NCBI RefSeq assembly: GCF_905171765.1
Contig: NC_053392.1
Coordinates: 109,118,370 to 109,182,369, forward strand
Direction of reading: 5' to 3'
DNA from: Bufo bufo
Taxonomy: Eukaryota; Chordata; Amphibia; Anura; Bufonidae
DNA length: 64,000 nucleotides
The notes under the pieces were generated by a model. It searched no databases, had not been told where the DNA came from, and worked only from the letters and a program-made list of their open reading frames with translations. Numbering within the stretch: position 1 is the first letter of the stretch; each line of letters begins with the position of its first letter. Shown in pieces: positions 44,853 through 56,459 of this stretch. Made by a program: the position numbers and the translations under genes.

Positions 44853-46806
44853 AGGCAACAGAAAATTGCATTAGACTTGTCAGTAAAAGCAAAAAAAGGA
44901 GGAGACCAATGTGGTACTCAGCAGAAGTGGCCCAAATCATTAAAAATAAAAAGCTAGCATTTTGTAATTATAAAAAAACCCAGAGCAATGAAGATAAGGA
45001 AATCTACAAGATTAGGCAGAGAGAGGCCAAGCAAGTTATAAGAACTTCTAAAGCGCAGGCAGAAGAAAAACTAGCTCAGTCTATGAAAAAAGGGGATAAG
45101 ACATTCTTCAGATATATAAATGAAAAAAGGAAATTAAAACAAGGAATAACTAAATTAAAAACAAAGGACGGAAGGTATGTAGAAGAGAATAAGGGCTCGC
45201 CGACTGCCTTAATGAATACTTCTGTTCAGTTTTTACAAAAGAAAAAGGAGAAGGACCTCCACTAGAAAGAATGACTATTAAATCGTTTGATGCATGTATC
45301 TTTACAGAGGAAGATGTTCTAAGTTTGCTGTCTAAGGTGAAGACAGATAAGTCACAGGGGCCTGATGAGATACACCCAAAATTATTAAAAGAGCTTAGTG
45401 GTGAGCTGGCAAAACCGCTAACAGATTTATTTAACCAATCATTAGTAACAGGAGTCGTCCCGGAAGATTGGAAATTGGCAAATGTCGTGCCCATTCACAA
45501 GAAAGGTAGTAGGGAGGAATCGAGCAACTATAGACCAGTGAGTCTGACATCAATAGTAGGCAAATTAATGGAAACCCTATTAAAGGATAGGATTGTGGAA
45601 CATCTAAAATCCCATGGATTGCAAGATGAAAAACAACATGGGTTTACTTCAGGGAGATCATGTCAAACAAATCTTATAGATTTTTTTGACTGGGTGAATA
45701 AAATAATAGACGGTGGAGGTGCAGTAGACATCGCATATCTAGATTTTAGTAAGGCTTTTGACACTGTCCCACATAGAAGACTTATCAATAAACTGCAGTC
45801 ATTGAGCATGGACTCCCATATTGTTGAGTGGATTAGGCAGTGGCTGAGTGACAGACAACAGAGGGTTGTAGTCAATGGAGAACATTCAAAACAAGGTAAT
45901 GTTACCAGTGGGGTTCCACAGGGATCTGTACTGGGACCGATTTTGTTTAATATCTTCATAAGTGATATCGCAAAAGGCCTCGCTGGTAAGGTTTGTCTTT
46001 TTGCTGATGACACAAAGATATGTAACAGGGTTGATGTTCCTGGAGGGAAACACCAAATGGAAAAGGATTTAGGAAAACTAGAAGAATGGTCAGAACTCTG
46101 GAAACTGAAATTTAATGTGGATAAGTGCAAGATAATGCACCTGGGGCGTACAAACCCAAGGGCAGAATATAGAATATTTGACACAGTCCTGACCTCAGTA
46201 TCTGAGGAAAGGGATTTAGGAGTAATTATTTCAGAAGACTTAAAGGTGGGAAGACAATGTAATAGAGCAGCACGAAATGCCAGCAGAATGCTTGGATGTA
46301 TAGGGAGAGGTATAAGCAGTAGAAAGAGTGAAGTGCTTATGAGGCTGTACAGAACACTGGTGAGACCTCACTTGGAGTATTGTGCGCAGTACTGGAGGCC
46401 ATATCTCCAGAAGGATATAGATACTCTAGAGAGAGTTCAGAGAAGAGCTACTAAACTAGTACATGGATTGCAGGATAAAACTTACCAGGAAAGGTTAAAG
46501 GACCTTAATATGTATAGCTTGGAAGAAAGAAGAGACAGAGGGGATATGATAGAAACTTTTAAATACATAAAGGGAATCAACTCGGTAAAGGAAGAGAGCA
46601 TATTTAAAAGAAGAAAAACTACCACAAGAGGACACAGTTTTAAATTAGAGGGGCAAAGGTTTAAAAGTAATATAAGGAAGTATTACTTTACTGAGAGAGT
46701 AGTGGATGCATGGAATAGCCTTCCTGCAGAAGTGGTAGCTGCAAATACAGTGAAGGGGTTTAAGCATGCATGGGATAGGCATAAGGCCATCCTTCATATA
46801 AGATAG
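44825..46806 (+). pseudogene. CR1 linker and reverse transcriptase
   Basis: The linker frame (44,825-45,265) is basic, including KKRRRPMWYSAEVAQIIKNK. A frameshift near 45,200-45,270 leads to a 511-codon RT frame (45,271-46,806). It contains KTDKSQGPDEIHPKLL, VVPIHKKGSREESSNYRPVS, the first catalytic Asp region YLDFSKAFDTVPH (~45,737), GVPQGSVLGPILFNIF and FADDTKICN (~46,000). The C-terminal blocks RPHLEYCAQYW, LERVQRRATKLVHG and AWNSLPAEVV follow. The RT frame itself has no stop, so only the joins to linker and endonuclease are broken. It is far more complete than the copy at 12.4-13.1 kb. Confidence 0.92.
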
Positions 46807-46914
46807 GGCCGGGGGCTATCCATAGTATTCAGTAAATTGGGCAGACTAGATGGGCCAAATGGTTCTTATCTGCCGACACATTCTATGTTTCTATGTTTCT
46901 ATGTTTCTATGTAA

Positions 46915-49900
46915 CAGAGAATCTGGCTTCATGTCAGCAGAGAATCAGTCTTCATGTCATAGCAGAGAATCAGGCTTCACGTCACCCACCACTGGAACAG
47001 GCCACTGTCAGATATTTTTAGGCCCCGGCACCCAGACAGAGGAGAGAGGTCCCATAACAGAGATTCAGGCTTCATGTCAGCAGAGAATCAGTCTTCATGT
47101 CATAGCAGAGAATCAGGCTTCACGTCACCCACCACTGGAACAGGCCATTGTCAGATATTTTTAGGCCCCTGCACCCAGACAGAGGAGAGAGGTCCCATAA
47201 CAGAGATTCAGGCTTCATGTCAGCAGAGAATCAGTCTTCATGTCATAGCAGAGAATCAGGCTTCACGTCACCCACCACTGGAACAGGCCACTGTCACATA
47301 TTTAGGCCCAGGCACCCAGCAGAGGAGAGAGGTCCCATAACAGAGATTCAGGCTTCATGTCAGCAGAGAATCAGTCTTCATGTCATAGCAGAGAATCAGG
47401 CTTCACGTCACCCACCACTGGAACAGGCCACTGTCACATATTTAGGCCCAGGCACCCAGGCAGAGGAGAGAGGTCCCGTAACAGAGAATCTGGCTTCATG
47501 TTAGCAGAGAATCAGTCTGCACGTCATAGCAGAGAATCATGCTTTACGTCACCCAACACTGGAACAGTCCATTGTCAGATATTTAGTCCCAGGCACCCAG
47601 GCAGAGGAGAGAGGTCCCGTAACAGAGAATCTGGCTTCATGTCAGGAGAGAATCAGTCTGCACGTCATAGCAAAGAATCATTGTTTACGTCACCCAACAC
47701 TGGAACAGTCCATTGTCAGATATTTAGGCCCAGGCACCCAGGCAGAGGAGAGAGGTCCCGTAACAGAGAATCTGGCTTCATGTCAGCAGAGAATCAGTCT
47801 GCATGTCCTAGCAGAGAATCATGCTTTACGTCACCCAACACTGGAACAGTCTATTGTCAGATATTTAGGCCCAGGTACCCAGGCAGAGGAGAGAGGTCCT
47901 GTAACAGAGAATCTGGCTTCATGTCAGCAGAGAATCAGTCTTCATGTCATAGCAGAGAATCAGGCTTCACGTCACCCACCACTGGAACAGGCCACTGTCA
48001 GATATTTTTAGGCCCCGGCACCCAGACAGAGGAGAGAGGTCCCATAACAGAGATTCAGGCTTCATGTCAGCAGAGAATCAGTCTTCATGTCATAGCAGAG
48101 AATCTGCCTTCACGTCACCCACCACTGGAACAGGCCACTGTCAGATATTTTTAGGCCCCGGCACCCAGACAGAGGAGAGAGGTCCCGTAACAGAGATTCA
48201 GGCTTCATGTCAGCAGAGAATCAGTCTTCATGTCATAGCAGAGAATCTGGCTTCACGTCACCCACCACTGGAACAGGCCACTGTCAGATATTTTTAGGCC
48301 CCTGCACCCAGACAGAGGAGAGAGGTCCCATAACAGAGATTCAGGCTTCATGTCAGCAGAGAATCAGTCTTCATGTCATAGCAGAGAATCAGGCTTCACG
48401 TCACGCACCACTGGAACAGGCCACTGTCACATATTTAGGCCCCGGCACCCAGGCAGAGGAGAGAGGTCCCATAACAGAGATTCAGGCTTCATGTCAGCAG
48501 AGAATCAGTCTTCATGTCATAGCAGAGAATCAGGCTTCACGTCACCCACCACTGGAACAGGCCACTGTCACATATTTAGGCCCAGGCACCCAGGCAGAGG
48601 AGAGAGGTCCCATAACAGAGATTCAGGCTTCATGTCAGCAGAGAATCAGTCTTCATGTCATAGCAGAGAATCAGGCTTCACGTCACCCACCACTGGAACA
48701 GGCCACTGTCAGATATTTTTAGGCCCCTGCACCCAGACAGAGGAGAGAGGTCCCATAACAGAGATTCAGGCTTCATGTCAGCAGAGAATCAGTCTTCATG
48801 TCATAGCAGAGAATCAGGCTTCACGTCACCCACCACTGGAACAGGCCACTGTCACATATTTAGGCCCAGGCAGAGGAGAGAGGTCCCATAACAGAGATTC
48901 AGGCTTCATGTCAGCAGAGAATCAGTCTTCATGTCATAGCAGAGAATCAGGCTTCACGTCACCCACCACTGGAACAGGCCACTGTCACATATTTAGGCCC
49001 AGGCACCCAGGCAGAGGAGAGAGGTCCCGTAACAGAGAATCTGGCTTCATGTCAGCAGAGAAGAATCAGTCTGCACGTCATAGCAGAGAATCATGCTTTA
49101 CGTCACCCAACACTGGAACAGTCCATTGTCAGATATTTAGGCCCAGGCACCCAGGCAGAGGAGAGAGGTCCCGTAACAGAGAATCTGGCTTCATGTCAGC
49201 AGAGAATCAGTCTGCATGTCCTAGCAGAGAATCATGCTTTACGTCACCCAACACTGGAACAGTCCATTGTCAGATATTTAGGCCCAGGTACCCAGGCAGA
49301 GGACAGAGGTCCCGTAACAGAGAATCTGGCTTCATGTCAGCAGAGAATCAGTCTTCATGTCATAGCAGAGAATCAGGCTTCACGTCACCCACCACTGGAA
49401 CAGGCCACTGTCAGATATTTTTAGGCCCCGGCACCCAGACAGAGGAGAGAGGTCCCATAACAGAGATTCAGGCTTCATGTCAGCAGAGAATCAGTCTTCA
49501 TGTCATAGCAGAGAATCAGGCTTCACGTCACCCACCACTGGAACAGGCCACTGTCAGATATTTTTAGGCCCCGGCACCCAGACAGAGGAGAGAGGTCACA
49601 TAACAGAGATTCAGGCTTCATGTCAGCAGAGAATCAGTCTTCATGTCATAGCAGAGAATCAGGCTTCACGTCACCCACCACTGGAACAGGCCACTGTCAG
49701 ATATTTTTAGGCCCCTTCACCCAGACAGAGGAGAGAGGTCCCATAACAGAGATTCAGGCTTCATGTCAGCAGAGAATCAGTCTTCATGTCATAGCAGAGA
49801 ATCAGGCTTCACGTCACCCACCACTGGAACAGGCCACTGTCACATATTTAGGCCCAGGCACCCAGGCAGAGGAGAGAGGTCCCATAACAGAGATTCAGGC

Positions 49901-50165
49901 TTCATGTCAGCAGAGAATCAGTCTTCATGTCATAGCAGAGAATCAGGCTTCACGTCACCCACCCACTGGAACAGGCCACTGTCACATATTTAGGCCCAGG
50001 CACCCAGGCAGAGGAGAGAGGTCCCATAACAGAGATTCAGGCTTCATGTCAGCAGAGAATCAGTCTTCATGTCATAGCAGAGAATCAGGCTTCATGTCAC
50101 CCACCACTGGAACAGGCCACTGTCAGATATTTTTAGGCCCCGGCACCCAGACAGAGGAGAGGTTC
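46915..50165 (+). repeat. 141/143-bp satellite array, right part (~23 units)
   Basis: Two unit types alternate in blocks. Type A (141 bp) has AACACTGGAACAGTCCATTG and GTCAGATATTTAGGCCCAGG. Type B (143 bp) has CACCACTGGAACAGGCCACT and GTCAGATATTTTTAGGCCCC. A hybrid of B with CACATATTTAGGCCCAGGC is also common. A units cluster at ~47,460-47,900 and ~49,015-49,310. Because 141 is a multiple of three, spurious open frames of up to 405 codons run through it (48,350-49,567). Confidence 0.96.
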
Positions 50166-50278
50166 ATTCAACTTTGGGTTGCCCCGCAATATAATGGTAA
50201 AATGAAAATAAAAATAGGATTGAATGAGGAAGTGCCCTGGAGTACAATAGTATATTGTTAAGGGGAGGTAGTTAATGT

Positions 50279-53200
50279 CTAATCTGCACAAGGGATGGAC
50301 AGGTCCTGTGGGATCCATGCCTGGTTAATTTTTATGAACGTCAGCTTGTCCACATTGGCTGTAGACAGGCGGCTGCGTTTGTCTGTAATGACGCCCCCTG
50401 CCGTGCTGAATACACGTTCAGACAAAACGCTGGCCGCCGGGCAGGCCAGCACCTCCAAGGCATAAAAGGCTAGCTCTGGCCACGTGGACAATTTGGAGAC
50501 CCAGAAGTTGAATGGGGCCGAACCATCAGTCAGTACGTGGAGGGGTGTGCACACGTACTGTTCCACCATGTTAGTGAAATGTTGCCTCCTGCTAACACGT
50601 TCCGTATCAGGTGGTGGTGCAGTAAGCTGTGGCGTGGTGACAAACTTTTCCACATCTCTGCCATGCTAACCCTGCCCTCAGAGGAGCTGGCTGTGACACA
50701 GCTGCGTTGGCGACCTCTTGCTCCTCCTCTGCCTTCGCCTTGGGCTTCCACTTGTTCCCCTGTGACATTTGGGAATGCTCTCAGTAGCGCGTCTACCAAC
50801 GTGCGCTTGTACTCGCGCATCTTACTATCACGCTCCAGTGCATGAAGTAAGGTGGGCACATTGTCTTTGTACCGTGGATCCAGCAGGGTGGCAACCCAGT
50901 AGTCCGCACACGTTAAAATGTGGGCAACTCTGCTGTCGTTGCGCAGGCACTGCAGCATGTAGTCGCTCATGTGTGCCAGGCTGCCCAGATGTAAGGACAA
51001 GCTGTCCTCTGTGGGAGGCGTATCGTCATCGTCCTGCGTTTCCCCCCAGCCACGCACCAGTGATGGGCCCGAGCCTCATTGGGTGCCAGCCCGCTGTGAA
51101 CCTGCTTCATCCTCATCCTCCTCCACCTCATCCTCATCCTCGTCCTCCTCGTCCTCTAGTAGTGGGCCCTGTCTGGCCACATTTGTACCTGGCCTCTGCT
51201 GTTGCAAAAAACCTCCCTCTGAATCACTTCGAAGAGACTGGCCTGAAACTGCTAAAAATGACCCCTCTTCCTACTCCTCATCCTGGGCCACCTCCTCTTC
51301 CATCATCGCCCTAAGTGTTTTCTCAAGGAGACATAGAAGTGGTATTGTAACGCTGATAACGGCGTCATCGCCACTGGCCATGTTGGTGGAGTACTCGAAA
51401 CAGCGCAACAGGGCACACAGGTCTCGCATGGAGGCCCAGTCATTGGTGGTAAAGTGGTGCTGTTCCGCAGTGCGACTGACCCGTGCATGCTGCACCTGAA
51501 CATCCACAATGGCCTGCTGCTGCTCGCACAGTCTGTCCAGCATGTGCAAGGTGGAGTTCCACCTGGTGGGCACGTCGCATATGAGGCGGTGAGCGGGAAG
51601 GCCGATGTTACGCTGTAGCGCAGACAGGCGAGCAGCGGCAGGATGTGAACGCTGGAAGCGCGAACAGACGGCCCGCACTTTATGCAGCAGCTCTGACATG
51701 TCGGGGTAGTTTTGAATGAACTTCTGCACCACCAAATTCAGCACATGCGCCAGGCAAGGGATGTGTGTCAAACCGGCTAGTCCCAGAGCTGCAGCGAGAT
51801 TTCGCCCATTATCGCACACCACCAGGCCGGGCTTGAGGCTCACCGGCAGCAACCACTCGTCGGTCTGTTGTTCTATACCCCGCCACAACTCCTGTGCAGT
51901 GTGGGGCCTGTCCCCCAAACATATGAGTTTCAGAATGGCCTGCTGACGTTTACCCCGGGCTGTGCTGAAGTTGGTGGTGAAGGTGTGTGGCTGACTGGAT
52001 GAGCAGGTGGAAGAAGAGGAGGAGGAAGCTGAGTAGGAGGAGGAGGCAACAGGAGGCAAAGAATGTTGCCCTGCGATCCTTGGCGGCGGAAAGGACGTGC
52101 GCCAAACAGCTCTCGCCTGGGGCCCAGCCGCCACTACATTTACCCAGTGTGCAGTTAGGGAGATATAGCGTTCCTGGCCGCGCTTACTGGTCCACGTATC
52201 TGTGGTTAGGTGGACCTTGCCACAGATGGCGTTGCGCAGTGCACACTTGATTTTATCGGATACTTAGTTGTGCAGGGAAGGCACGGCTCTCTTGGAGAAG
52301 TAGTGCCGGCTGGGAACAACATACTGTGGGACAGCAAGCGACATGAGCTGTTTGAAGCTGTCTGTGTCCACCAGCCTAAATGACAGCATTTCATAGGCCA
52401 GTAGTTTAGAAATGCTGGCATTCAGGGGCAGGGATCGAGGGTGGCTAGGTGGGAATTTATGCTTTCTCTCAAATGTTTGTGAGATGGAGAGCTGAACGCT
52501 GCCGTGTGACATGGTTGAGATGCTTGGTGACGCAGGTGGTGGTGTTGGTGGTACATCCCATGTTTTCTGGGCGGCAGGTGCCAACGTTCCTGCGGAGGAA
52601 GAGGCCGAGGCGGCGGCAGCAGCAGAAGAGGCCGAGGCGGCAGCAGCAGAAGAGGTAGCAGGGGGAGCCTGAGTGACTTCCCTGTTTTTAAGGTGTTTAC
52701 TCCACTGCAGTTCATGCTTTGCATGCAGGTGCCTGGTCATGCAGGTTGTGCTAAGGTTCAGAACGTTAATGCCTCGCTTCAGGCTCTGATGGCACAGCGT
52801 GCAAACCACTCGGGTCTTGTCGTCAGCACATTGTTTGAAGAAGTGCCATGCCAGGGAACTCCTTGAAGCTGCCTTTGGGGTGCTCGGTCCCAGATGGCGG
52901 CGATCAGTAGCAGGCGGAGTCTCTTGGCGGCGGGTGTTCTGCTTTTGCCCACTGCTCCCTCTTTGTCTTTTGCTACGCTGTTGCTCGGTCTCACCACTGC
53001 CTCTTCCTCCGAACTGTGAAAGTCAGTGGCACGACCTTCATTCCATGTGGGGTCTAGGACCTCATCGTCCCCTGAATCGTCTTCCATCCAGTCTTGATCC
53101 CTGACCTCCTGTTCAGTCTGCACACTGCAGAAAGACGCAGCAGTTGGCATCTGTGTTTCGTCATCATCAGAGACGTGCTGAGGTGGTATTCCCATGTCCT

Positions 53201-53695
53201 CATCATCAGGAAACATAAGTGGTTGTGCGTTAGTGCATTCTATCTCTTCCACCCCTGGGGAAGGGCTAGGTGGATGCCCTTGGGAAACCCTGCCAGCAGA
53301 GTCTTCAAACAGCATAAGAGACTGCTGCATAACTGAGGCTCAGACAGTTTCCCTGATATGCATGGGGGTGATGTGACAGACTGATGGGCTTGGTTTTCAT
53401 GCGCCATCTGTGCGCTTTCTGCAGAAGACTGGGTGGGAGATAATGTGAACGTGCTGGATGCACTGTCGGCCACCTAATTGACTAATGCCTGTACCTGCTC
53501 AGGCCTTACCATCCTTAGAACGGCATTGGGCCCCACCAAATATGGCTGTAAATTCTGGCGGCTACTGGGACCTGAGGTAGTTGGTACACTAGGATGTGTG
53601 GCTGTGGCAGAACGGCCACGTCCTCTCCCAGGACCAGAGGGTCCACTAACAACATCACGACCATGTCCGCGTCCCTTACTAGATGTTTTCCTCAT
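50279..53695 (-). pseudogene. hAT transposase with BED zinc finger (decayed)
   Basis: Minus strand, about 1,100 codons. The N-terminus (from 53,695) is Gly/Arg/Ser-rich and has a stop at 53,474-53,476; an acidic region follows in another frame (53,330-52,779). The BED finger VVCTLCHQSLKRG...TTCMTRHLHAKH starts near 52,810 (C2-H2 pattern), followed by Ala/Ser-rich low complexity. The catalytic RNase H-like region includes TTDTWTSKRGQERYISLTAH (~52,200), VVCDNGRNLAAAL, HVLNLVVQKF and TRWNSTLHML (~51,570). The C-terminal dimerisation domain has FYALEVLACPAASVLSERVF, then STAGGV (~50,430). Stops at 52,264, ~51,271 and ~51,060 and frame changes near 53,300, 52,800 and 50,600 prevent a full product. 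The domain order is that of ZBED-like hAT enzymes, which cut and paste elements with 8-bp TSDs. Confidence 0.9.
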
Positions 53696-53829
53696 TGTTA
53701 CCGTTCACCACAATAAGAAAAATATTATTCGGGCCAATGTATTGAATTAAAATTCAGGCCTTTTTTTTACAGACACCTAACACTATCTGGCTATCTATTT
53801 AGGTACCCTATTACACTAATACAGGCACA

Positions 53830-54780
53830 CCAGTAATGACAGATTTAGCTGAATATAAATGTGAGGCCTATTTTTTAGGCGCTGGGTGACAGGTATACGT
53901 TTAATCACAGAATTAGACTTGGATCTGCACTGTAGCGTGTGTGTTAAGTTTTTGAGAATTACCCTATCAGCACCTTGAATCTAATATACCCTTTTAGGGA
54001 TAGATTTAAAGTAGGCCTGATACAGCAGAAACCACTAATTTTGAGAATTGCAAAATTGGGAATTATTTTTCAACCCAGAACAAAAACTGTGCTTTGACGG
54101 TCACTAAAAATAACTTGACCAGCTAAAACAGTACAGATTTGGATGAATATAAATATGAGGCCTATTTTTTAGGCGCTGGGTGACAGGTATACGTTTAATC
54201 ACAGAATTAGACTTGGATCTGCACTGTAGCGTGTGTGTGAAGTTCTTGAGAATTACCCTATCAGCACCTTGAATCTAATATACCCTTTTAGGGATAGATT
54301 TAAAGTAGGCCTGATACAGCAGAAACCACTAATTTTGAGAATTGCAAATTTGGGAATTGTTTTTCAACCCAGAACAAAAACTGTGCTTTGACGGACAGTA
54401 CAGTAAAAATAACTTGACCAGCTAAAACAGTACAGATTTGTATGAATATAAATGTGAGGCCTATTTTTTAGGCGCTGGGTGACAGGTATACGTTTAATCA
54501 CAGAATTAGACTTGGATCTGCACTGTAGCGTGTGTGTGAAGTTCTTGAGAATTACCCTATCAACACCTTGAATCTAATATACCCTTTTAGGGATATATTT
54601 AAAGTAGGCCTGATACAGCAGAAACCACTAATTTGAGAATTGCAAATTTGGGAATTGTTTTTCAACTAGAACAAAAACTGTGCTTTGACGGTCACTAAAA
54701 TAACTTGACCAGCTAAAGCAGTAATGACAGATTTGGATTAATATAAATGTGAGGCCTATTTTTTAGGCGCTGGGTGACAG
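53830..54780. repeat. ~295-bp tandem repeat, just over three copies
   Basis: GAGGCCTATTTTTTAGGCGC recurs at 53,863, 54,157, 54,456 and 54,751 (294, 299 and 295 bp). Each unit also has CAGAATTAGACTTGGATCTG and ACCCTTTTAGGGATAGATTT. The array lies directly upstream of the transposase start, where a promoter would be expected. Confidence 0.95.
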
Positions 54781-55140
54781 GCTCAACTTGCCCCTGATGT
54801 AGTATATGGCCAAAAAATAACCACACTATTGATGGTTAAATGCACTTTGTGACAGGGTCAACTTGCCCCTGATGTAGTATATGGCCAAAAAATAACCACA
54901 CTATTGATGGTTAAATGCACTTGATGAAAGCTTGACCCTGATGTAGGATATAGCAAAAAATAACCACACTATTGATGGTTAAATGCACTTGGGTGACAAG
55001 GTCAGCTTGCCCCTGATGTAGTATATGGTCAAAAAATAACCACACTATTGATGGTTAAATGCACTTGATGAAAGCTTGACCCTGATGTAGGATATAGCAA
55101 AAAATAACCACACTATTGATGGTTAAATGTACTTGGTGGC
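54781..55140. repeat. ~72-bp tandem repeat, five copies
   Basis: AACCACACTATTGATGGTTA followed by AATGCACTT recurs at about 70-75-bp spacing, with CCCTGATGTAGTATATGGCC between. Alternate units carry GATGAAAGCTTGACCC, giving a partial two-unit higher-order pattern. Confidence 0.92.
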
Positions 55141-55669
55141 AGCTTGTGCTGGCGCACAAGCAAGCCACAAAATGGCCGCCGATCACCCCAGAAAAAAGTG
55201 ACTGAAAAACGCTCTGGGCACCCTAAAAACACTGAGCAATTGAATAGCAGCAGTTCAATGATCCACAGCTGTAGATCACTCACTGAATGAAGTCTTTTGA
55301 GGAGTTAATCTGCCTAATCTCGCCCTAACGTCGCAGCTGCAACCTCTCCCTACACTTGTATCAGCAGAGTGACGTGCAGCGCTACGTGACCCAAGCTTAT
55401 ATAGAGGCTGGGTCACATGCTGCACTGGCCAATCACAGCCATGGCAATAGTAGGCAAGGCTGTGATGGCCTCCTGGGGCAAGTAGTATGATGCTTGTTGA
55501 TTGGCTGCTTTGCAGCCTTTCAAAAAGCGCCAAGAAATTGCCGAACACCGAACCCGAACCTTTACGAAAATGTTACAGTTCGGGTTCGCTCATCCCTATC
55601 CACAAGATGTTAAATAAGACCGCTCTGTAACACTAAATAATAGTAACTGTTTGGCCAACAGAAGTGATT

Positions 55670-55855
55670 AAATATAAATGTGGACACGCCACAAACAGTA
55701 GAATGAGACGGGTGTATCACCTCAATTTGTGAATCAGAACCTAATAGAATTGCTATTAATCAATGTGGACACGCCACAAACAGTGGAATGAGACAGGAGT
55801 ATAACCCCCAATTTGTGAATCAAGGACTAATAGAATTGGTTTTCTATTAATCAAT
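55670..55855. repeat. ~85-bp direct duplication
   Basis: ATGTGGACACGCCACAAACAG...GAATGAGAC...CAATTTGTGAATCA...CTAATAGAATTG occurs twice in tandem (55,677 and 55,764), with a third start near 55,854. It lies between the hAT and piggyBac elements. Confidence 0.85.
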
Positions 55856-56459
55856 GTGAACACCATTCAACTAGATTGCTCTGTGCCCTACTCTGCAATT
55901 GATTCAACCTGCACTGCACTTAAGTATCCATACAGCTTCAGATGATTGTCCCTGCAATGTCCCTTCACTCTTGCAATTCAGATTTTTTTTTGTGAACAGA
56001 TTGGCAGCAAAACTATCTGCAGGTGACTGAGTAAGATTAGGTTTTTAACCCCTTAAGGACCGGGCTCATTTTCACCTTAAGGACCAGGCCATTTTTTGCA
56101 AATTTGACCAGTGTCACTTTAAGTGCTCATAACTTTAAAACGCTTTGACTTACCCAGGCCGTTCTGAGATTTACCCAAATTTTACCCAAAATTTCGAAAA
56201 ATTAGCAAATTTCAAAGTTTCAGTTTCTCTACTTCTGTAATACATAGTAATACCCCCAAAAATTGTGTTGACTTTACATTCCCCATATGTCTACTTCATG
56301 TTTGTAGCATTTTGGGAATGATATTTTATTTTTTGTGGATGTTACAAGGCTTAGAAGTTTAGAAGCAAATTTCGAAATTTTCAGAAATTTTTAAAATCCC
56401 ACTTTTTATGGACCAGTTCAGGTTTGAAGTCATATTGTGAGGCTTAGATAATAGAAACC

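Larger units (their letters stand above)
44128..46914 (+). mobile_element. CR1-type LINE, 5'-truncated, inserted in the satellite
   Basis: The insert separates GTCCCGTAA from CAGAGAATCTGGC, which are contiguous in every other satellite unit. It ends with four copies of an 8-bp tail (TTTCTATG), the hallmark 3' end of CR1 LINEs. Three to four bases (GTAA) are shared at the junctions. The 2.8-kb insert includes the endonuclease and reverse transcriptase region but no ORF1. Confidence 0.92.
43253..55598 (-). mobile_element. 12.3-kb hAT transposon with internal satellite, perfect 8-bp TSD
   Basis: The left end begins TAGAGTTGAGCGAATAC. The right end, read inward, begins TAGGGATGAGCGAACCC. Sub-terminal regions at both ends carry GTTCGGGTTCG/CGAACCCGAAC motifs. 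The 8-mer TCCACAAG flanks both sides (43,245-43,252 and 55,599-55,606). On the minus strand it encodes a BED-finger hAT transposase (50,279-53,695). The rest is unusual cargo: a 141/143-bp satellite between the left end and the 3' end of the gene, a CR1 LINE inside that satellite, and 295-bp and ~72-bp arrays between the gene and the right end. hAT elements are usually 2.5-5 kb. Confidence 0.92.

Noticed and set aside
48350..49567. 405-codon open frame (and the 265-, 213-, 171- and 139-codon frames nearby) as a repetitive protein gene
   Set aside because: They follow the 141/143-bp satellite. The 141-bp unit is a multiple of three and happens to lack stops in some frames, and frames switch wherever a 143-bp unit occurs. 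There are no splice signals, no conserved domain, and the array is inside a transposon.
43544..50165. CRISPR-like array
   Set aside because: Units are contiguous 141/143-bp satellites without distinct spacers, and the context is a eukaryotic transposon.
50769..51499. Plus-strand open frames rich in Ser and Pro opposite the hAT transposase
   Set aside because: They are shadows of the acidic, low-complexity coding sequence on the minus strand.
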